56,092 nucleotides of DNA from Candidatus Methanoperedentaceae archaeon (GTDB lineage Archaea; Halobacteriota; Methanosarcinia; Methanosarcinales; Methanoperedenaceae). Location: contig PQAS01000011.1 of assembly GCA_003104905.1 (NCBI GenBank), forward strand, positions 1 through 56,092. The letters are read 5' to 3'. The number at the start of each line of letters is the position of its first letter. Position 1 is the first letter of the stretch. Shown one piece after another: positions 36,655 to 44,551 of the stretch. The notes beneath the pieces were generated by a model. The model searched no databases. It saw only the letters and a list, made by a program, of their open reading frames with translations, and was not told the DNA's origin. The position numbers were made by a program, and so were the translations under genes.

Positions 36655-36876
36655 ATGGCAACAAAGACTATATCGATAAGAGAAGATGTATATGATATCC
36701 TCTCAAAGTTGAAAAGAGAGAATGAAAGCTTCAGCGATGTGATATGGAAGCTGACAAAGAAAAGAAAACCAAATCTAAAAGATTATTTTGGTGGCTTGAA
36801 GGATAGCAAAGCCATAATCGGGATAAAAGAAGATTGTAAGAAAATAAGAGAATCTGCGAGGCTGCGAACGATATGA
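36655..36876 (+). CDS. vapB: VapB-type antitoxin
   Basis: A 73-residue protein of the archaeal antitoxin family (DUF217-like): TKTISIREDVYDILSKLKRENESFSDVIWKLTKKRK is a ribbon-helix-helix-like DNA-binding start, followed by a charged C-terminus that would wrap the toxin. It overlaps the PIN toxin gene by ATGA. ATG 36655 is chosen over 36637 because the operator palindrome lies between them, so the longer version would begin inside it. Confidence 0.85.
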   Translation: MATKTISIREDVYDILSKLKRENESFSDVIWKLTKKRKPNLKDYFGGLKDSKAIIGIKEDCKKIRESARLRTI

Positions 36877-37304
36877 TTGTTCTTGATTCGTCATATCTCA
36901 TTGATTTCTTTTTAGGAATGAAAGAAACACTGGGAGCTTTTGAAATTAAAGAAATTGATGAACTTGATATTGCTCTTGATTCCGATTCGGATATTGCAAC
37001 TACTGTTGTAACATTTCATGAAATAATGTCCGGTGTAAAACATAAAAAAGTTAAAAAAGAGGAGAGGTTTTTCAGAAGATTTTTTTCTGAAACACCGGTT
37101 TTTGATTTTGACTTTAAATCTGCAGAAAAATCAAGCGAAATAATGGCAGATCTCTTGACTATAGGAAAACCCGTTAATTCTCTTGATGTACTTATAGCGG
37201 GCATTGCCGTGTCAAATGGAGCAGACAAGATTGCCTCAACAGATAAGAGATTTGATGAAATTTCAAAAGTAACTGGTTTAGAAATTCTCAAAAGCAAAAA
37301 ATAA
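36873..37304 (+). CDS. vapC: VapC-type PIN-domain toxin
   Basis: A 143-residue PIN ribonuclease. The acidic active site is visible: MIVLDSSYLIDF (Asp5), HEIMSG (Glu), NSLDVLIAGIA (Asp) and ASTDKRFDE (Asp). It would cleave tRNA or rRNA when free of VapB. It is translationally coupled by a 4-bp overlap. All key residues are present, so the pair looks active. It sits between a tRNA gene and decayed toxin-type genes. Confidence 0.88.
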   Translation: MIVLDSSYLIDFFLGMKETLGAFEIKEIDELDIALDSDSDIATTVVTFHEIMSGVKHKKVKKEERFFRRFFSETPVFDFDFKSAEKSSEIMADLLTIGKPVNSLDVLIAGIAVSNGADKIASTDKRFDEISKVTGLEILKSKK

Positions 37305-37458
37305 TTTGGAAGAAAATAGAACAGTATTAGAGATACGAATAAAAGAAATTGAACTTTAGGTCAATTATTTTAATCAGATTCTTTTGATTTCAGCAATACT
37401 CCCAGAATGCGATATGGCGCACAACTCAGGGCGATCAAAGCCTTTGTATATTCCAAAC
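37305..37458. other. Short gap after vapC
   Basis: No gene or strong signal seen; AT-rich. Confidence 0.4.
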
Positions 37459-37584
37459 TCATGCCTTTTTCATCACAAGTTCACCCCTATCTATAACCCA
37501 TTTGATTTTATCTCCTGCCTTCAGTCCTACTGCCTGAGCCAGTACAATGGGAACAGTAACTTTTAATTGGCGTTTCACTTCCAT
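37459..37584 (-). CDS. Short AbrB-like DNA-binding protein (possibly a remnant)
   Basis: A 41-residue frame matching the swapped-hairpin AbrB/SpoVT fold: VTVPIVLAQAVGLKAGDKIKWVIDRGELVMKK. This family forms MazE/VapB-type antitoxins. It is shorter than the usual 50-80 residues at both ends and no toxin is beside it, so it may be a decayed gene or an orphan antitoxin. No Shine-Dalgarno is visible. Confidence 0.5.
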   Translation of the reverse strand: MEVKRQLKVTVPIVLAQAVGLKAGDKIKWVIDRGELVMKKA

Positions 37585-37639
37585 AATGGAATATGTTGTC
37601 TTCGATCATGATATGGGGAGATATCAATATGTGGGCCAA

Positions 37640-38129
37640 GTTCCTTTATACCTGGCAGCCAATGTATTCTGGTCCGAGATGTTGATGGAGTAATTGAAGT
37701 TGCATTATTTGGCTCAGCAACTTCAGATAAACCCAATCCTCAGGACTTTGATCTAATGGTGTTCATAAAGGATATTGCTTGTATTCCCCACATTTCCAAA
37801 AGTATACGGAAAACCACAAATATATTCCATGCCCATGTGAACTTTTTGCTTGATAAAACTCTTGCTCTTGAAATCTCAAAAAGGTATGATGCCGTATTTC
37901 ATCTGCGAAAGATCATATCGATGGAAAGATATCACAAACAGGATAACAGGGGAGGTTTCTGGTCTTTTTTATCATTTTGGAGAAAAAGGGATAAAGAACT
38001 CTCATCGAGTTCACCAAAGATGAAACCCTGGAACCATTTGGGCGGGCTGAAACCATAATAAGTCTTGTGGCTCTTGCAAAAACGTATCCTCTGGTGAAAA
38101 GCATTGAGTTGAAATCTCACACTGTATAA
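37640..38129 (+). pseudogene. Broken nucleotidyltransferase (MNT-like)
   Basis: The frame from 37612 reads VIEVALFGSATSDKPNPQDFDLMVFIKD, the GS-x(n)-D-x-D motif of polymerase-beta-like nucleotidyltransferases, including MNT antitoxins. No start codon precedes the motif. Near 37990 the frame shifts: the sensible continuation (LIEFTKDETLEPFGRAETIISLV) lies in another frame to the TAA at 38127. Missing start and frameshift mark it as a pseudogene. MNT genes usually pair with HEPN toxins, and a broken HEPN-like gene lies 0.9 kb away. Confidence 0.6.
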
Positions 38130-38137
38130 CCTATTAT

Positions 38138-38908
38138 TCAACGAAAAACTATGATTTCATTGAATAATTTTATCTTTTCTTTGGTTTTCATTTTGTCAAA
38201 TTTTGCTCCATATTTATCAATTATTTGCGTATTCCAGGCATCCATGATCTTTTTCATTACTACATTAGCTTCGTCCATACTATTCAAAATTTCTTTTCCC
38301 TTCATAGAAAAATACTCTTTCCTTTTGAAGTCCATAAAAGCCCAGAAATCATCCATCCCCACAGGAGATTTTCCCATACCATATTCATTGGTGAACTCTT
38401 TGAGGTTCCTTTTTGCATATTTTTGTTTAGGATTGTATTTCAGGCTGGTTTTCCATGCTTCAAGAGCCTCTTCCCGGCTCCTGACCTCCCAGAGTTCACA
38501 TCCAAGATTCTGATACGCATCGGCTAAATCCTCTTTCTTATCCTCAGAGAAATTCTCAATGGCTTTTCTATACATCACAATCGCCTTTTCGAAATCCCCT
38601 TTTTCGTGATAGACTTCTCCCATAATATAGAGTGCATGTGGATAATCAGGCTTAAGCAACAATACTTTATCAAGCCATTCCTCTGCTTTTGCGAGGTTGC
38701 CCTCTATGCTGTAAACATCAGCAAGTAGACTCATTACTTCTACATCATTCGGGTTCAGTTCCAGAATTTTTGTGAAAACCTGTCTTGCTTCATTGAATTT
38801 CTTTTTCAGCAGCAGGTCGGCAGCCAACCCTATCCCGCCTAATCTTATTTCTTGAAATTTGGACGCTTTTTGAGAACTGCGAGACATAATCTTCAAAACA
38901 TTCCGCAT
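38138..38908 (-). CDS. TPR-repeat protein
   Basis: About 256 residues with at least three to four tetratricopeptide repeats (LLLKKKFNEARQVFTKILELNPNDVEV, LADVYSIEGNLAKAEEWLDKVLLLKPDY, MGEVYHEKGDFEKAIVMYRKAIENF, LGCELWEVRSREEALEAWKTSLKYNP), then a C-terminal domain of about 90 residues without a known match. TPRs bind other proteins. The start is uncertain: the frame is open to 39010, but ATG 38908 has GAAGGGA in front of it. It lies between two broken toxin-type genes. Confidence 0.7.
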   Translation of the reverse strand: MRNVLKIMSRSSQKASKFQEIRLGGIGLAADLLLKKKFNEARQVFTKILELNPNDVEVMSLLADVYSIEGNLAKAEEWLDKVLLLKPDYPHALYIMGEVYHEKGDFEKAIVMYRKAIENFSEDKKEDLADAYQNLGCELWEVRSREEALEAWKTSLKYNPKQKYAKRNLKEFTNEYGMGKSPVGMDDFWAFMDFKRKEYFSMKGKEILNSMDEANVVMKKIMDAWNTQIIDKYGAKFDKMKTKEKIKLFNEIIVFR

Positions 38909-39027
38909 TAATATAATCCCTTCTGTCCTGTTTTCAATTTCTGCAAAGGTCATGGCTTGGGTGGAGCAGGCAGCGGCGATGGTAAGGGGCGGGAATCCCT
39001 TGCATGCCAACCATCCTGCATTTGTCG

Positions 39028-39370
39028 TTATGAAATCAATTTTTTAGACACTTCATATATTCTGCTGGCTGAGTCTCTCAATTCAATTGCAGAATCTTCA
39101 CTATATACACTTCCGTAATCCGCCCCTTCACGGACTTTCATAGCATAGCTAAAATCCTGCATGAGTTGTTTATCCAGTGTTCCTGTATCAACAATAAGAG
39201 ATTCGATCGCATATTTTATGCATATCTGGCTTTTTTTCACTCCACCTGGTCTGGCAATCGGCTGAAAATTTAAACAACAGGAGCTTGTTCCGTTCTCTTA
39301 TCTTTGTTGAGTTATTTATAAGGTTCTTGAGATTGTCAAGCCTTTCACTGTTATTATGTATATCTATCAT
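39028..39370 (-). pseudogene. Broken HEPN-domain gene
   Basis: The minus-strand frame 39028-39240 ends TGTLDKQLMQDFSYAMKVREGADYGSVYSEDSAIELRDSASRIYEVSKKLIS, which fits the C-terminal half of HEPN domains (R-x4-DY, then a last helix). The N-terminal half is only found in another frame (39188-39370, RLDNLKNLINNSTKIRERNK). The two frames overlap, so there is a frameshift or decay. It may be the partner of the broken MNT gene. Confidence is limited because the match is short. Confidence 0.45.
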
Positions 39371-39455
39371 GTCCTACTGCCTCCGTATTCTTGTACGGTA
39401 TAATAAGCCTTTGTACATAGGGATGAAGGCAGTGGGATTCGTACTGATTATAATA

Positions 39456-39475
39456 TGCTCCGATGGGGATTTGAA
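39456..39475 (-). other. tRNA-Glu 3'-end-like fragment
   Basis: On the minus strand TTCAAATCCC-C-ATCGGAGCA matches the tRNA-Glu 3' end (36414-36433) at 19 of 20 positions, but is in inverted orientation. No matching 5' acceptor strand is found, and the conserved G53-C61 pair is broken (C instead of G). It is a tRNA remnant or an old attachment site just left of the element. Hairpins TCCCCTGG/CCAGGGGA and CCACA/TGTGG lie in the adjacent 39490-39556. Confidence 0.4.
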
Positions 39476-39668
39476 GCCCCGTTCGACTCCACACGTCCGG
39501 TTTGTGGGTCCCGAATCCCCTGGGAAAGTCGGTTAAACTGATTGACCAGGGGATATAAGCATTAGCGTGCCCGGGATGTCCCAATATCATATATGAAACC
39601 CATCAATAAATAACTATTCATGATGATTTTTATTGTTATTTTCTGTATTATACTGATGATTATGACTA

Positions 39669-39735
39669 TTCGTATTTATACGAATTAATTTTATCAAGAT
39701 ATGTTTATATATCCCTTTGGACATTCTTAAGAATG
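39669..39735 (+). promoter_or_regulatory. Early promoter of the element with two palindromic operators
   Basis: A perfect TTCGTA-TTTA-TACGAA palindrome (39669-39684) is followed by a TATA-like TTTATATATCC (about 39704) and a 14-bp palindrome CATTCTT/AAGAATG (39722-39735). All lie 54-120 bp before the first element gene. The first palindrome equals the operators upstream of the mono-haem gene at 19.8 kb. Confidence 0.65.
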
Positions 39736-39788
39736 CCAATTTTAGCCCTTTAGCGAGGGTTGATTGAGAAAGAAAGGTCGGTAATATT

Positions 39789-40070
39789 ATGAGGACATCG
39801 AATAAACGTAATCAAATAGCTAAAGCTAATACGAACAGAAAAAAGAACACTTTTTCACCTGATGAACTCATCGGGCGAGAGGTTGCTTTTCAGATACTTA
39901 TTCCTAGAAAAATAGGCGGTAGAGCAAAAGAGTATTTTGAATCGCATATCGGAAAGGTCAAAGAAGTCCAGAAATCTGTAGTTGTAATAGAAGGAAGCAG
40001 TGGAGGAATCTATAATAGGCCTGTTGATAAAATCTCTCTCTTGGACCGGGGAGATGATATCCTTGAATAA
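39789..40070 (+). CDS. Element protein with GIYNRP domain, copy 1
   Basis: A 93-residue protein with a basic N-terminal 25 residues (SNKRNQIAKANTNRKKN) and a beta-rich domain (GREVAFQILIPRK ... HIGKVKEVQKSVVVIEGSSGGIYNRPVDKISLL). The domain recurs in the protein at 41.7-41.9 kb, sharing VAF, HIGxV and GIYNRPxDK. It may be an SH3/KOW-like nucleic-acid or protein-binding module; that is inference. It is the first gene of the early operon, and its 3' end overlaps the next gene. Confidence 0.65.
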   Translation: MRTSNKRNQIAKANTNRKKNTFSPDELIGREVAFQILIPRKIGGRAKEYFESHIGKVKEVQKSVVVIEGSSGGIYNRPVDKISLLDRGDDILE

Positions 40071-40344
40071 AAAGACCAACAGCCCAGAGGATCTGATCCT
40101 GCAAAAAAGTAAAGATCGGATCAAACTCCTAAGGTCCGGATTTAAAGGCGCTGAGATCGAAGCGCTATATATTGATCTGAATCATTTTGAAACGTTGCAA
40201 ATAAACTGGGATGATTCTGTCACGAACCGCAAACGAAAGGCTTTTTTCCCAAATTATCCTTTCATGAACCTGACTTTATCCAAAACACCCAACACCATTC
40301 TGTCAGATTCTATGTGCGTGAAAGCAGCTTCGTCCATGAGGTGA
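40054..40344 (+). CDS. Element hypothetical protein
   Basis: About 96 residues, starting at ATG 40054 or TTG 40063 inside the 3' end of the previous gene. It is a charged soluble protein (KTNSPEDLILQKSKDRIKLLRSGFKGAEIEALYIDLNHFETLQINW). No family recognised. Tight overlap places it in the early operon. Confidence 0.55.
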   Translation: MISLNKKTNSPEDLILQKSKDRIKLLRSGFKGAEIEALYIDLNHFETLQINWDDSVTNRKRKAFFPNYPFMNLTLSKTPNTILSDSMCVKAASSMR

Positions 40345-40348
40345 GGGC

Positions 40349-40480
40349 ATGATAATTTCACTTGATCCAGAGGAATTCCATATTATTCAAGTATTGATCA
40401 AAACTCAACGATTTAATCCGGATCCAGTTTTGAAAGAATTAAGAAAAAAATTCTCAGTAGAAGAGGAAGTGAAGGCATGA
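40349..40480 (+). CDS. Element hypothetical protein, 43 residues
   Basis: Starts at ATG 40349 after GAGGTGAGGG (good ribosome site) and ends GCATGA, overlapping the next ATG by 4 bp. The product (MIISLDPEEFHIIQVLIKTQRFNPDPVLKELRKKF...) is short, charged and helical. It could be a small DNA-binding protein. Unknown function. Confidence 0.55.
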   Translation: MIISLDPEEFHIIQVLIKTQRFNPDPVLKELRKKFSVEEEVKA

Positions 40481-40653
40481 ACGGAAAATGCATTCATCTA
40501 TGTAGGATCGATAAATGGTTTTGCGGGTATGGAATTTTACAAGGCAAAAAGTATCTACCATTAGCGAAAGTTAAAATAACTGATATTCCTGTTGATCCCA
40601 CAAAATGCAGGCCTGAAAATTGCGATTATTTTTCTGAACAGGAAATAAAATGA
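40477..40653 (+). CDS. Element small cysteine-rich protein, 58 residues
   Basis: The product contains five cysteines (NGKCIHLC, WFCGYG, KCRPENC), a layout that may hold a zinc. It overlaps neighbours on both sides by ATGA. Unknown family. Confidence 0.55.
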   Translation: MNGKCIHLCRIDKWFCGYGILQGKKYLPLAKVKITDIPVDPTKCRPENCDYFSEQEIK

Positions 40654-40889
40654 AAAATTATCTATATTGCATCTGGGAACCGATGCGCAGCAAAAAGCAG
40701 ATCCGAGAATTGCTCGCTAAAATTACTGCTATTTCCAATGTAGAACGCCAATTAGGCAATATAGAGCATGCACAGCTAATGACCGCAGTAGGAGTGGGAC
40801 TTCGCTGGGTAATATATGATTTTGATTTTGGACTTGAAGACCTCACTATACCAGATATTCCATTTGCAAAGGTGAATGAGGAAAAGTGA
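40650..40889 (+). CDS. Element hypothetical protein, 79 residues
   Basis: A soluble protein with a helical first half (MRSKKQIRELLAKITAISNVERQLGNIEHAQLM) and a Trp/Asp-containing second half (RWVIYDFDFGLEDLTIPDIPFA). Overlaps both neighbours by 4 bp. No known family. Confidence 0.6.
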   Translation: MKNYLYCIWEPMRSKKQIRELLAKITAISNVERQLGNIEHAQLMTAVGVGLRWVIYDFDFGLEDLTIPDIPFAKVNEEK

Positions 40890-41317
40890 AACATAGCAGG
40901 ATACATATCGTGATTTTAAATCCACAGCTTAAGATGATAGAATCACTCATTGAAAAAAATGATGGCAACCTTTCAGCTGCAATACGCGATTGTATAGATT
41001 TTGTTGGTTTTTGTATTGAAAAAGTTGGCAATTTGGACAGAGCAAAAGAGATATTATATTTCAATCAGACAAACGATTTAAGGATCAACGATAAGATAAT
41101 TTTGAGAGTGGAGAAGGTAATCAAGAATCCGCTAAAACCGATGGATTCCATACTTCCGGAAGGACCTATTTCCGAGCACGGATATGGAAATAAAATTTAC
41201 CAGAGGCTTGAGGAAAAGCTAAAGGAAAAAGATGAATCTGTAAATAAGAAATATTCTGTCCCTATTCCAGCTCAGGCCTCAAACAAGGACCTGGACAGAA
41301 AGGAGATGGGGATATGA
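40886..41317 (+). CDS. Element RHH-like regulator candidate
   Basis: A 143-residue protein starting at GTG 40886 (GTGA overlap). Residues 4-45 (SRIHIVILNPQLKMIESLIEKNDGNLSAAIRDCIDFVG) fit a ribbon-helix-helix domain: one beta strand, then two helices. The rest is charged and may form a coil (YQRLEEKLKEKDESVNKK). This would suit a copy-number or transcription control protein. RHH is inferred from pattern only. Confidence 0.6.
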   Translation: MKHSRIHIVILNPQLKMIESLIEKNDGNLSAAIRDCIDFVGFCIEKVGNLDRAKEILYFNQTNDLRINDKIILRVEKVIKNPLKPMDSILPEGPISEHGYGNKIYQRLEEKLKEKDESVNKKYSVPIPAQASNKDLDRKEMGI

Positions 41318-41679
41318 ATTTTGAATTGTTGTCTGATGATAATTTCAAGTATTTTTCTGAAGCGAAAGCGTTGCTTGCTCATATCGTGAATGAATGCTGT
41401 AAAGAGAGTATAGATGGTAGATGGCTTGTAATTGAAGAGACAGCTGCATACATTCTTATTGAAGTCAGATATCTTGAGAAATTAGAAAGGGATTATTTGA
41501 GCAACAGTGTATTTTCATATGTTGATAGTATGCCAGGAGCAGCCCAAAAAGTGAGACGGCACGGAAAAAATAATGAGATACTATGGATTGAAGTAAAGTG
41601 GGCTTTGCCTCCGGAGATCGCTCCGGGAGCTCCACTGGGGGACAGAATAGAACCGGATCATCATCTTGACCGGAGGTGA
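41314..41679 (+). CDS. Element hypothetical protein, 121 residues
   Basis: A soluble protein (DDNFKYFSEAKALLAHIVNECCKESIDGRWLVIEETAAYILIEVRYLEKLERD...). No recognised domain. It overlaps the previous gene by 4 bp, and its stop codon sits in the Shine-Dalgarno of the next gene (GGAGGTGA). Confidence 0.6.
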   Translation: MNFELLSDDNFKYFSEAKALLAHIVNECCKESIDGRWLVIEETAAYILIEVRYLEKLERDYLSNSVFSYVDSMPGAAQKVRRHGKNNEILWIEVKWALPPEIAPGAPLGDRIEPDHHLDRR

Positions 41680-41697
41680 ACCATACTGCAGTTAGAA

Positions 41698-41937
41698 TTG
41701 GGTATTATTCCACTTTCTAAGGAGATTAAAGAGGGATTGAAAGTGGCATTTTTTGTAAAAGTGAAACGTTTCCGGTTCAGGAAGAATACAGAGGTCCATA
41801 TTGGCGAGGTTAGGTCCTCCAATTGTTCAGGCGTGATAATATCCGGGATCACATTGCCGGGGATATATAATCGTCCTCCTGACAAACTGTTTGAAGTGCA
41901 TAAAGATGTTAGCCTGGGATCCTGGGAGGAGCCATGA
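41698..41937 (+). CDS. Element protein with GIYNRP domain, copy 2
   Basis: A 79-residue protein related to the first element gene: KVAFFVKVKRF ... HIGEVRSSNCSGVIISGITLPGIYNRPPDKLFEV. The frame opens with TTG 41698, but the strong GGAGGTGA at 41672-41679 is best placed for a CTG at 41686, so a rare CTG start (four more residues) is possible. Its end overlaps the mcm start by ATGA, so it may act with the helicase at replication. Confidence 0.65.
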   Translation: MGIIPLSKEIKEGLKVAFFVKVKRFRFRKNTEVHIGEVRSSNCSGVIISGITLPGIYNRPPDKLFEVHKDVSLGSWEEP

Positions 41938-44147
41938 ATACACATGATACAGTAATCTCCATACTTGGAGATAGTGGAAAACAACAGTGGACCCGTTCAG
42001 AAATAATGGAAATTCTATCCGAGCAATTACGGATAGAGAAAAGGGAAGCTGGACAAAAATTTGATGTGGTCAACAATCGCTTTGATTATTTTGAGAAAAC
42101 CAGTGATGACTCACAAAAGTATCATTTTTCAAAAAGCGGGAATCTTAAATATAAAAGCCTGAAAAAATTGAAAGAATCTGAAAGGGGTTTTAATACTGCT
42201 GTTGAGAGGTTCATCAGAAATTATTATTGGAATGAATTCCTTGAATGCATTCATAAAGAAAAGGAATATATTGAAATTGATTATCAAAAAATCTGGGTGG
42301 GATTCCATTATCTTAAAGATTTGCTGGAAAAGGACCCGGATGAGGCATTATCAAAATTCAATAAAGCCATCCAGAAGATATCAGTGCCCGCAGATAATGA
42401 GAAATGGCCAGGTATCAGCATTTTCAATACCGGAGAAATATTACAGGTTGAAGATGTAAAAACCGAACAAATAGGACAATTTATAGAGATTGAGGGCAGG
42501 GTTGTTGCACAGAACCTTACCCAGCCAAAAATTGTTAATGCTGCGTTTAAATGTAAATATTGTGGTGAAATCATGATTCTACCACAATCTGAGGGAAAAT
42601 TTGTTGAACCATATCAATGCGATAGCTGCGAAAGAAAAGGCCAGTTTATTTTACAACAAAAACCCGAAAGCGATTATATAGATGCACAGAATATAATCCT
42701 TGAATCCATACGCGGTGGACAGGTGAATATCAAGGTGGCATTAAATGGTTGTCTCTGCAGGCCTCCGTGGGAACGTGATGCCAAAGTTGTTCATATATGC
42801 GGGATAGTAAGGGCCTGGCAAAAAATAGGGACATTGGGGAAATCTCCATATTTCGAGTGGGTTGTAGATGTGAACAGTATCAAGATCGTGGATGATAACA
42901 ACGTAGAACCACCGACAGAGGATGAAATAAAACAATTTGAACAATGGGCCAAAAACCCGCATGAGCTCAGAAAAAAGTTACTTTCATCAATAGCTCCGAA
43001 TATTTTTGGGATGATGGATATCAAGGATGCCTGCAGCCTTTCATTGTTTTCTGATTGGAACTGGGAATTAGATCCACGTAATGTGATAGACCGAAGCAGC
43101 ATACATGTATTATTATTTGGAGATCCTGGTATTGCAAAATCACAGATCATAAAGGATGTCGTATATATTGCCCCAAAGGGAAAATTCGGGCAGGTTGTTA
43201 ATATGAGCAGGGGAGGACTAAGTACAGTAGCAGTGCAAGAAAAGGGTGAATGGTTCGTGAAAAGTGGGTTCTTCAGCCAGGCTGACCAGGGTGTTGCGGG
43301 ACTGGATGAAATTGATAAGGTAAAGGATCCGAAAGATCTGGATTGCCTTGTCTCTGTGCTTAACGATCAGATACAGCTAGTATCGAAGATTGGGAAGAAC
43401 GATATACCATTCAACACAAGGACGGCTGTGCTGGGAGCTGCAAATCCAAAAGGAGGGCATTTGCGGATATCAGATGATATAATCGAACAGATACAGGCAA
43501 CAATTCCCAGTTATATTTTTCAGCGTTTCGACTTGATCTTTGTTATTCCAGACATCCCGGATAAAGAGAGGGATAGTATCGTAGTGGATACGATCAATGA
43601 AAGATACAGGACCAGAGTAACAAATCGAAAAAATCTTAAACGTGACGTTCCCATGGAGCTTTTACAGAAATATATTTTGTATGCAAGAACAAAACCACTT
43701 CCAGAAATTGAACTTTCAGCACAGAAGTTGATAAAAGAATATTACCTTAAAATAAGGCAGATCTCAAAAGAATACCCTGTGATCGGAGCAAGACAGGTCG
43801 AAGACCTGAATCGTATGTCTCTTGCTGTAGCCAGAAGGGAAATGGCTGCAAAGGTATCAGAGGAGCATGTCAAATATGCAATGGGATTGATGAAAGCTGC
43901 TCTATCCACATTGAGCTCAGGGAACGATTATGGGATGTATAATTATGGACGGACAAAATCCCAGGCTGACCAGGTGAAGAGCATAAGAAATGCGATCAAG
44001 GAGCTCTGTGTAAAGGAATCTTATGCCAGGATTGAGGATATTGCCTCCTTATCCGGAATGGATATGATCCAGGTGGAGCATACGATCATCCTGATGGAAA
44101 AGAATAAGGAAGTGTATCATGTGACTGGAGGGTATAGACTGCCATGA
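41934..44147 (+). CDS. mcm: MCM replicative helicase of the element
   Basis: A 737-residue AAA+ MCM helicase that unwinds DNA at the replication fork. It has an N-terminal extension of about 100 residues with a possible winged-helix segment, the MCM N-terminal OB domain with zinc ribbon (CKYCGE ... CDSCERKG, about 206-232), Walker A LFGDPGIAKSQ (near 396; Ile replaces the usual Thr), NMSRGGLSTVAVQ, Walker B GLDEIDKV, the arginine-finger region FQRFDLIFVIPD and a C-terminal winged helix (ESYARIEDIASLSGMDMIQVEH). It is preceded by GGGAGGAGCC and coupled to the previous gene. A private MCM is common in archaeal plasmids and proviruses. Confidence 0.93.
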   Translation: MNTHDTVISILGDSGKQQWTRSEIMEILSEQLRIEKREAGQKFDVVNNRFDYFEKTSDDSQKYHFSKSGNLKYKSLKKLKESERGFNTAVERFIRNYYWNEFLECIHKEKEYIEIDYQKIWVGFHYLKDLLEKDPDEALSKFNKAIQKISVPADNEKWPGISIFNTGEILQVEDVKTEQIGQFIEIEGRVVAQNLTQPKIVNAAFKCKYCGEIMILPQSEGKFVEPYQCDSCERKGQFILQQKPESDYIDAQNIILESIRGGQVNIKVALNGCLCRPPWERDAKVVHICGIVRAWQKIGTLGKSPYFEWVVDVNSIKIVDDNNVEPPTEDEIKQFEQWAKNPHELRKKLLSSIAPNIFGMMDIKDACSLSLFSDWNWELDPRNVIDRSSIHVLLFGDPGIAKSQIIKDVVYIAPKGKFGQVVNMSRGGLSTVAVQEKGEWFVKSGFFSQADQGVAGLDEIDKVKDPKDLDCLVSVLNDQIQLVSKIGKNDIPFNTRTAVLGAANPKGGHLRISDDIIEQIQATIPSYIFQRFDLIFVIPDIPDKERDSIVVDTINERYRTRVTNRKNLKRDVPMELLQKYILYARTKPLPEIELSAQKLIKEYYLKIRQISKEYPVIGARQVEDLNRMSLAVARREMAAKVSEEHVKYAMGLMKAALSTLSSGNDYGMYNYGRTKSQADQVKSIRNAIKELCVKESYARIEDIASLSGMDMIQVEHTIILMEKNKEVYHVTGGYRLP

Positions 44148-44189
44148 TCATCACCGCAGTTCTTACAGAATCTTTTTTTATATTTTCTA

Positions 44190-44323
44190 TTCTCCAGATT
44201 TGTGGAAATGATAATAGCATTCTCCAGGATATATAGAAATGATAGAATTTCTTTTTTTTTGACCTACTTGTATAAGTTTTTTATGTAAAATACTACTCTC
44301 CAGACATTGCCACATAGACAGAA
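44190..44323. repeat. Three 29-bp units related to the 48-bp element
   Basis: Units at 44190-44218, 44220-44248 and 44295-44323 share a left end ATTCTCCAG/ACTCTCCAG, and the last two end in GATAGAA/GACAGAA. They look like shortened forms of the TTCTGTC...GACAGAA units found elsewhere in the element. They start 43 bp after the mcm stop. Confidence 0.55.
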
Positions 44324-44370
44324 TAGCATTAAATTATCGACAAAAATGATAGAAAAATGCAGGTTTTTTG

Positions 44371-44386
44371 TTCGTAAATACACGAA
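44371..44386. promoter_or_regulatory. TTCGTA-AATA-CACGAA, third-site operator variant
   Basis: A one-mismatch copy of the TTCGTA-N4-TACGAA operator lies in the non-coding block after mcm. A further degenerate copy is at about 44506 (TTCGTAAAAATCGAA). Confidence 0.45.
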
Positions 44387-44551
44387 AATAGCACGACCTC
44401 AGTGAAAGTAATCGGGGGGTATGACAAAAACATCATATTAAATTATTTTAGATATATGCGTTTATAGGTGATGTTTTTTTAAAATCAAAGTCTATTGTTA
44501 TGTAAGTTCGTAAAAATCGAATGCTATAAACATGCATACTGTTTACCGACA

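Noticed and set aside
39456-39580. Complete tRNA gene on the minus strand
   Set aside because: No 5' acceptor strand pairs with the 3' end, the conserved G53-C61 pair is lost, and no sound anticodon arm was found.
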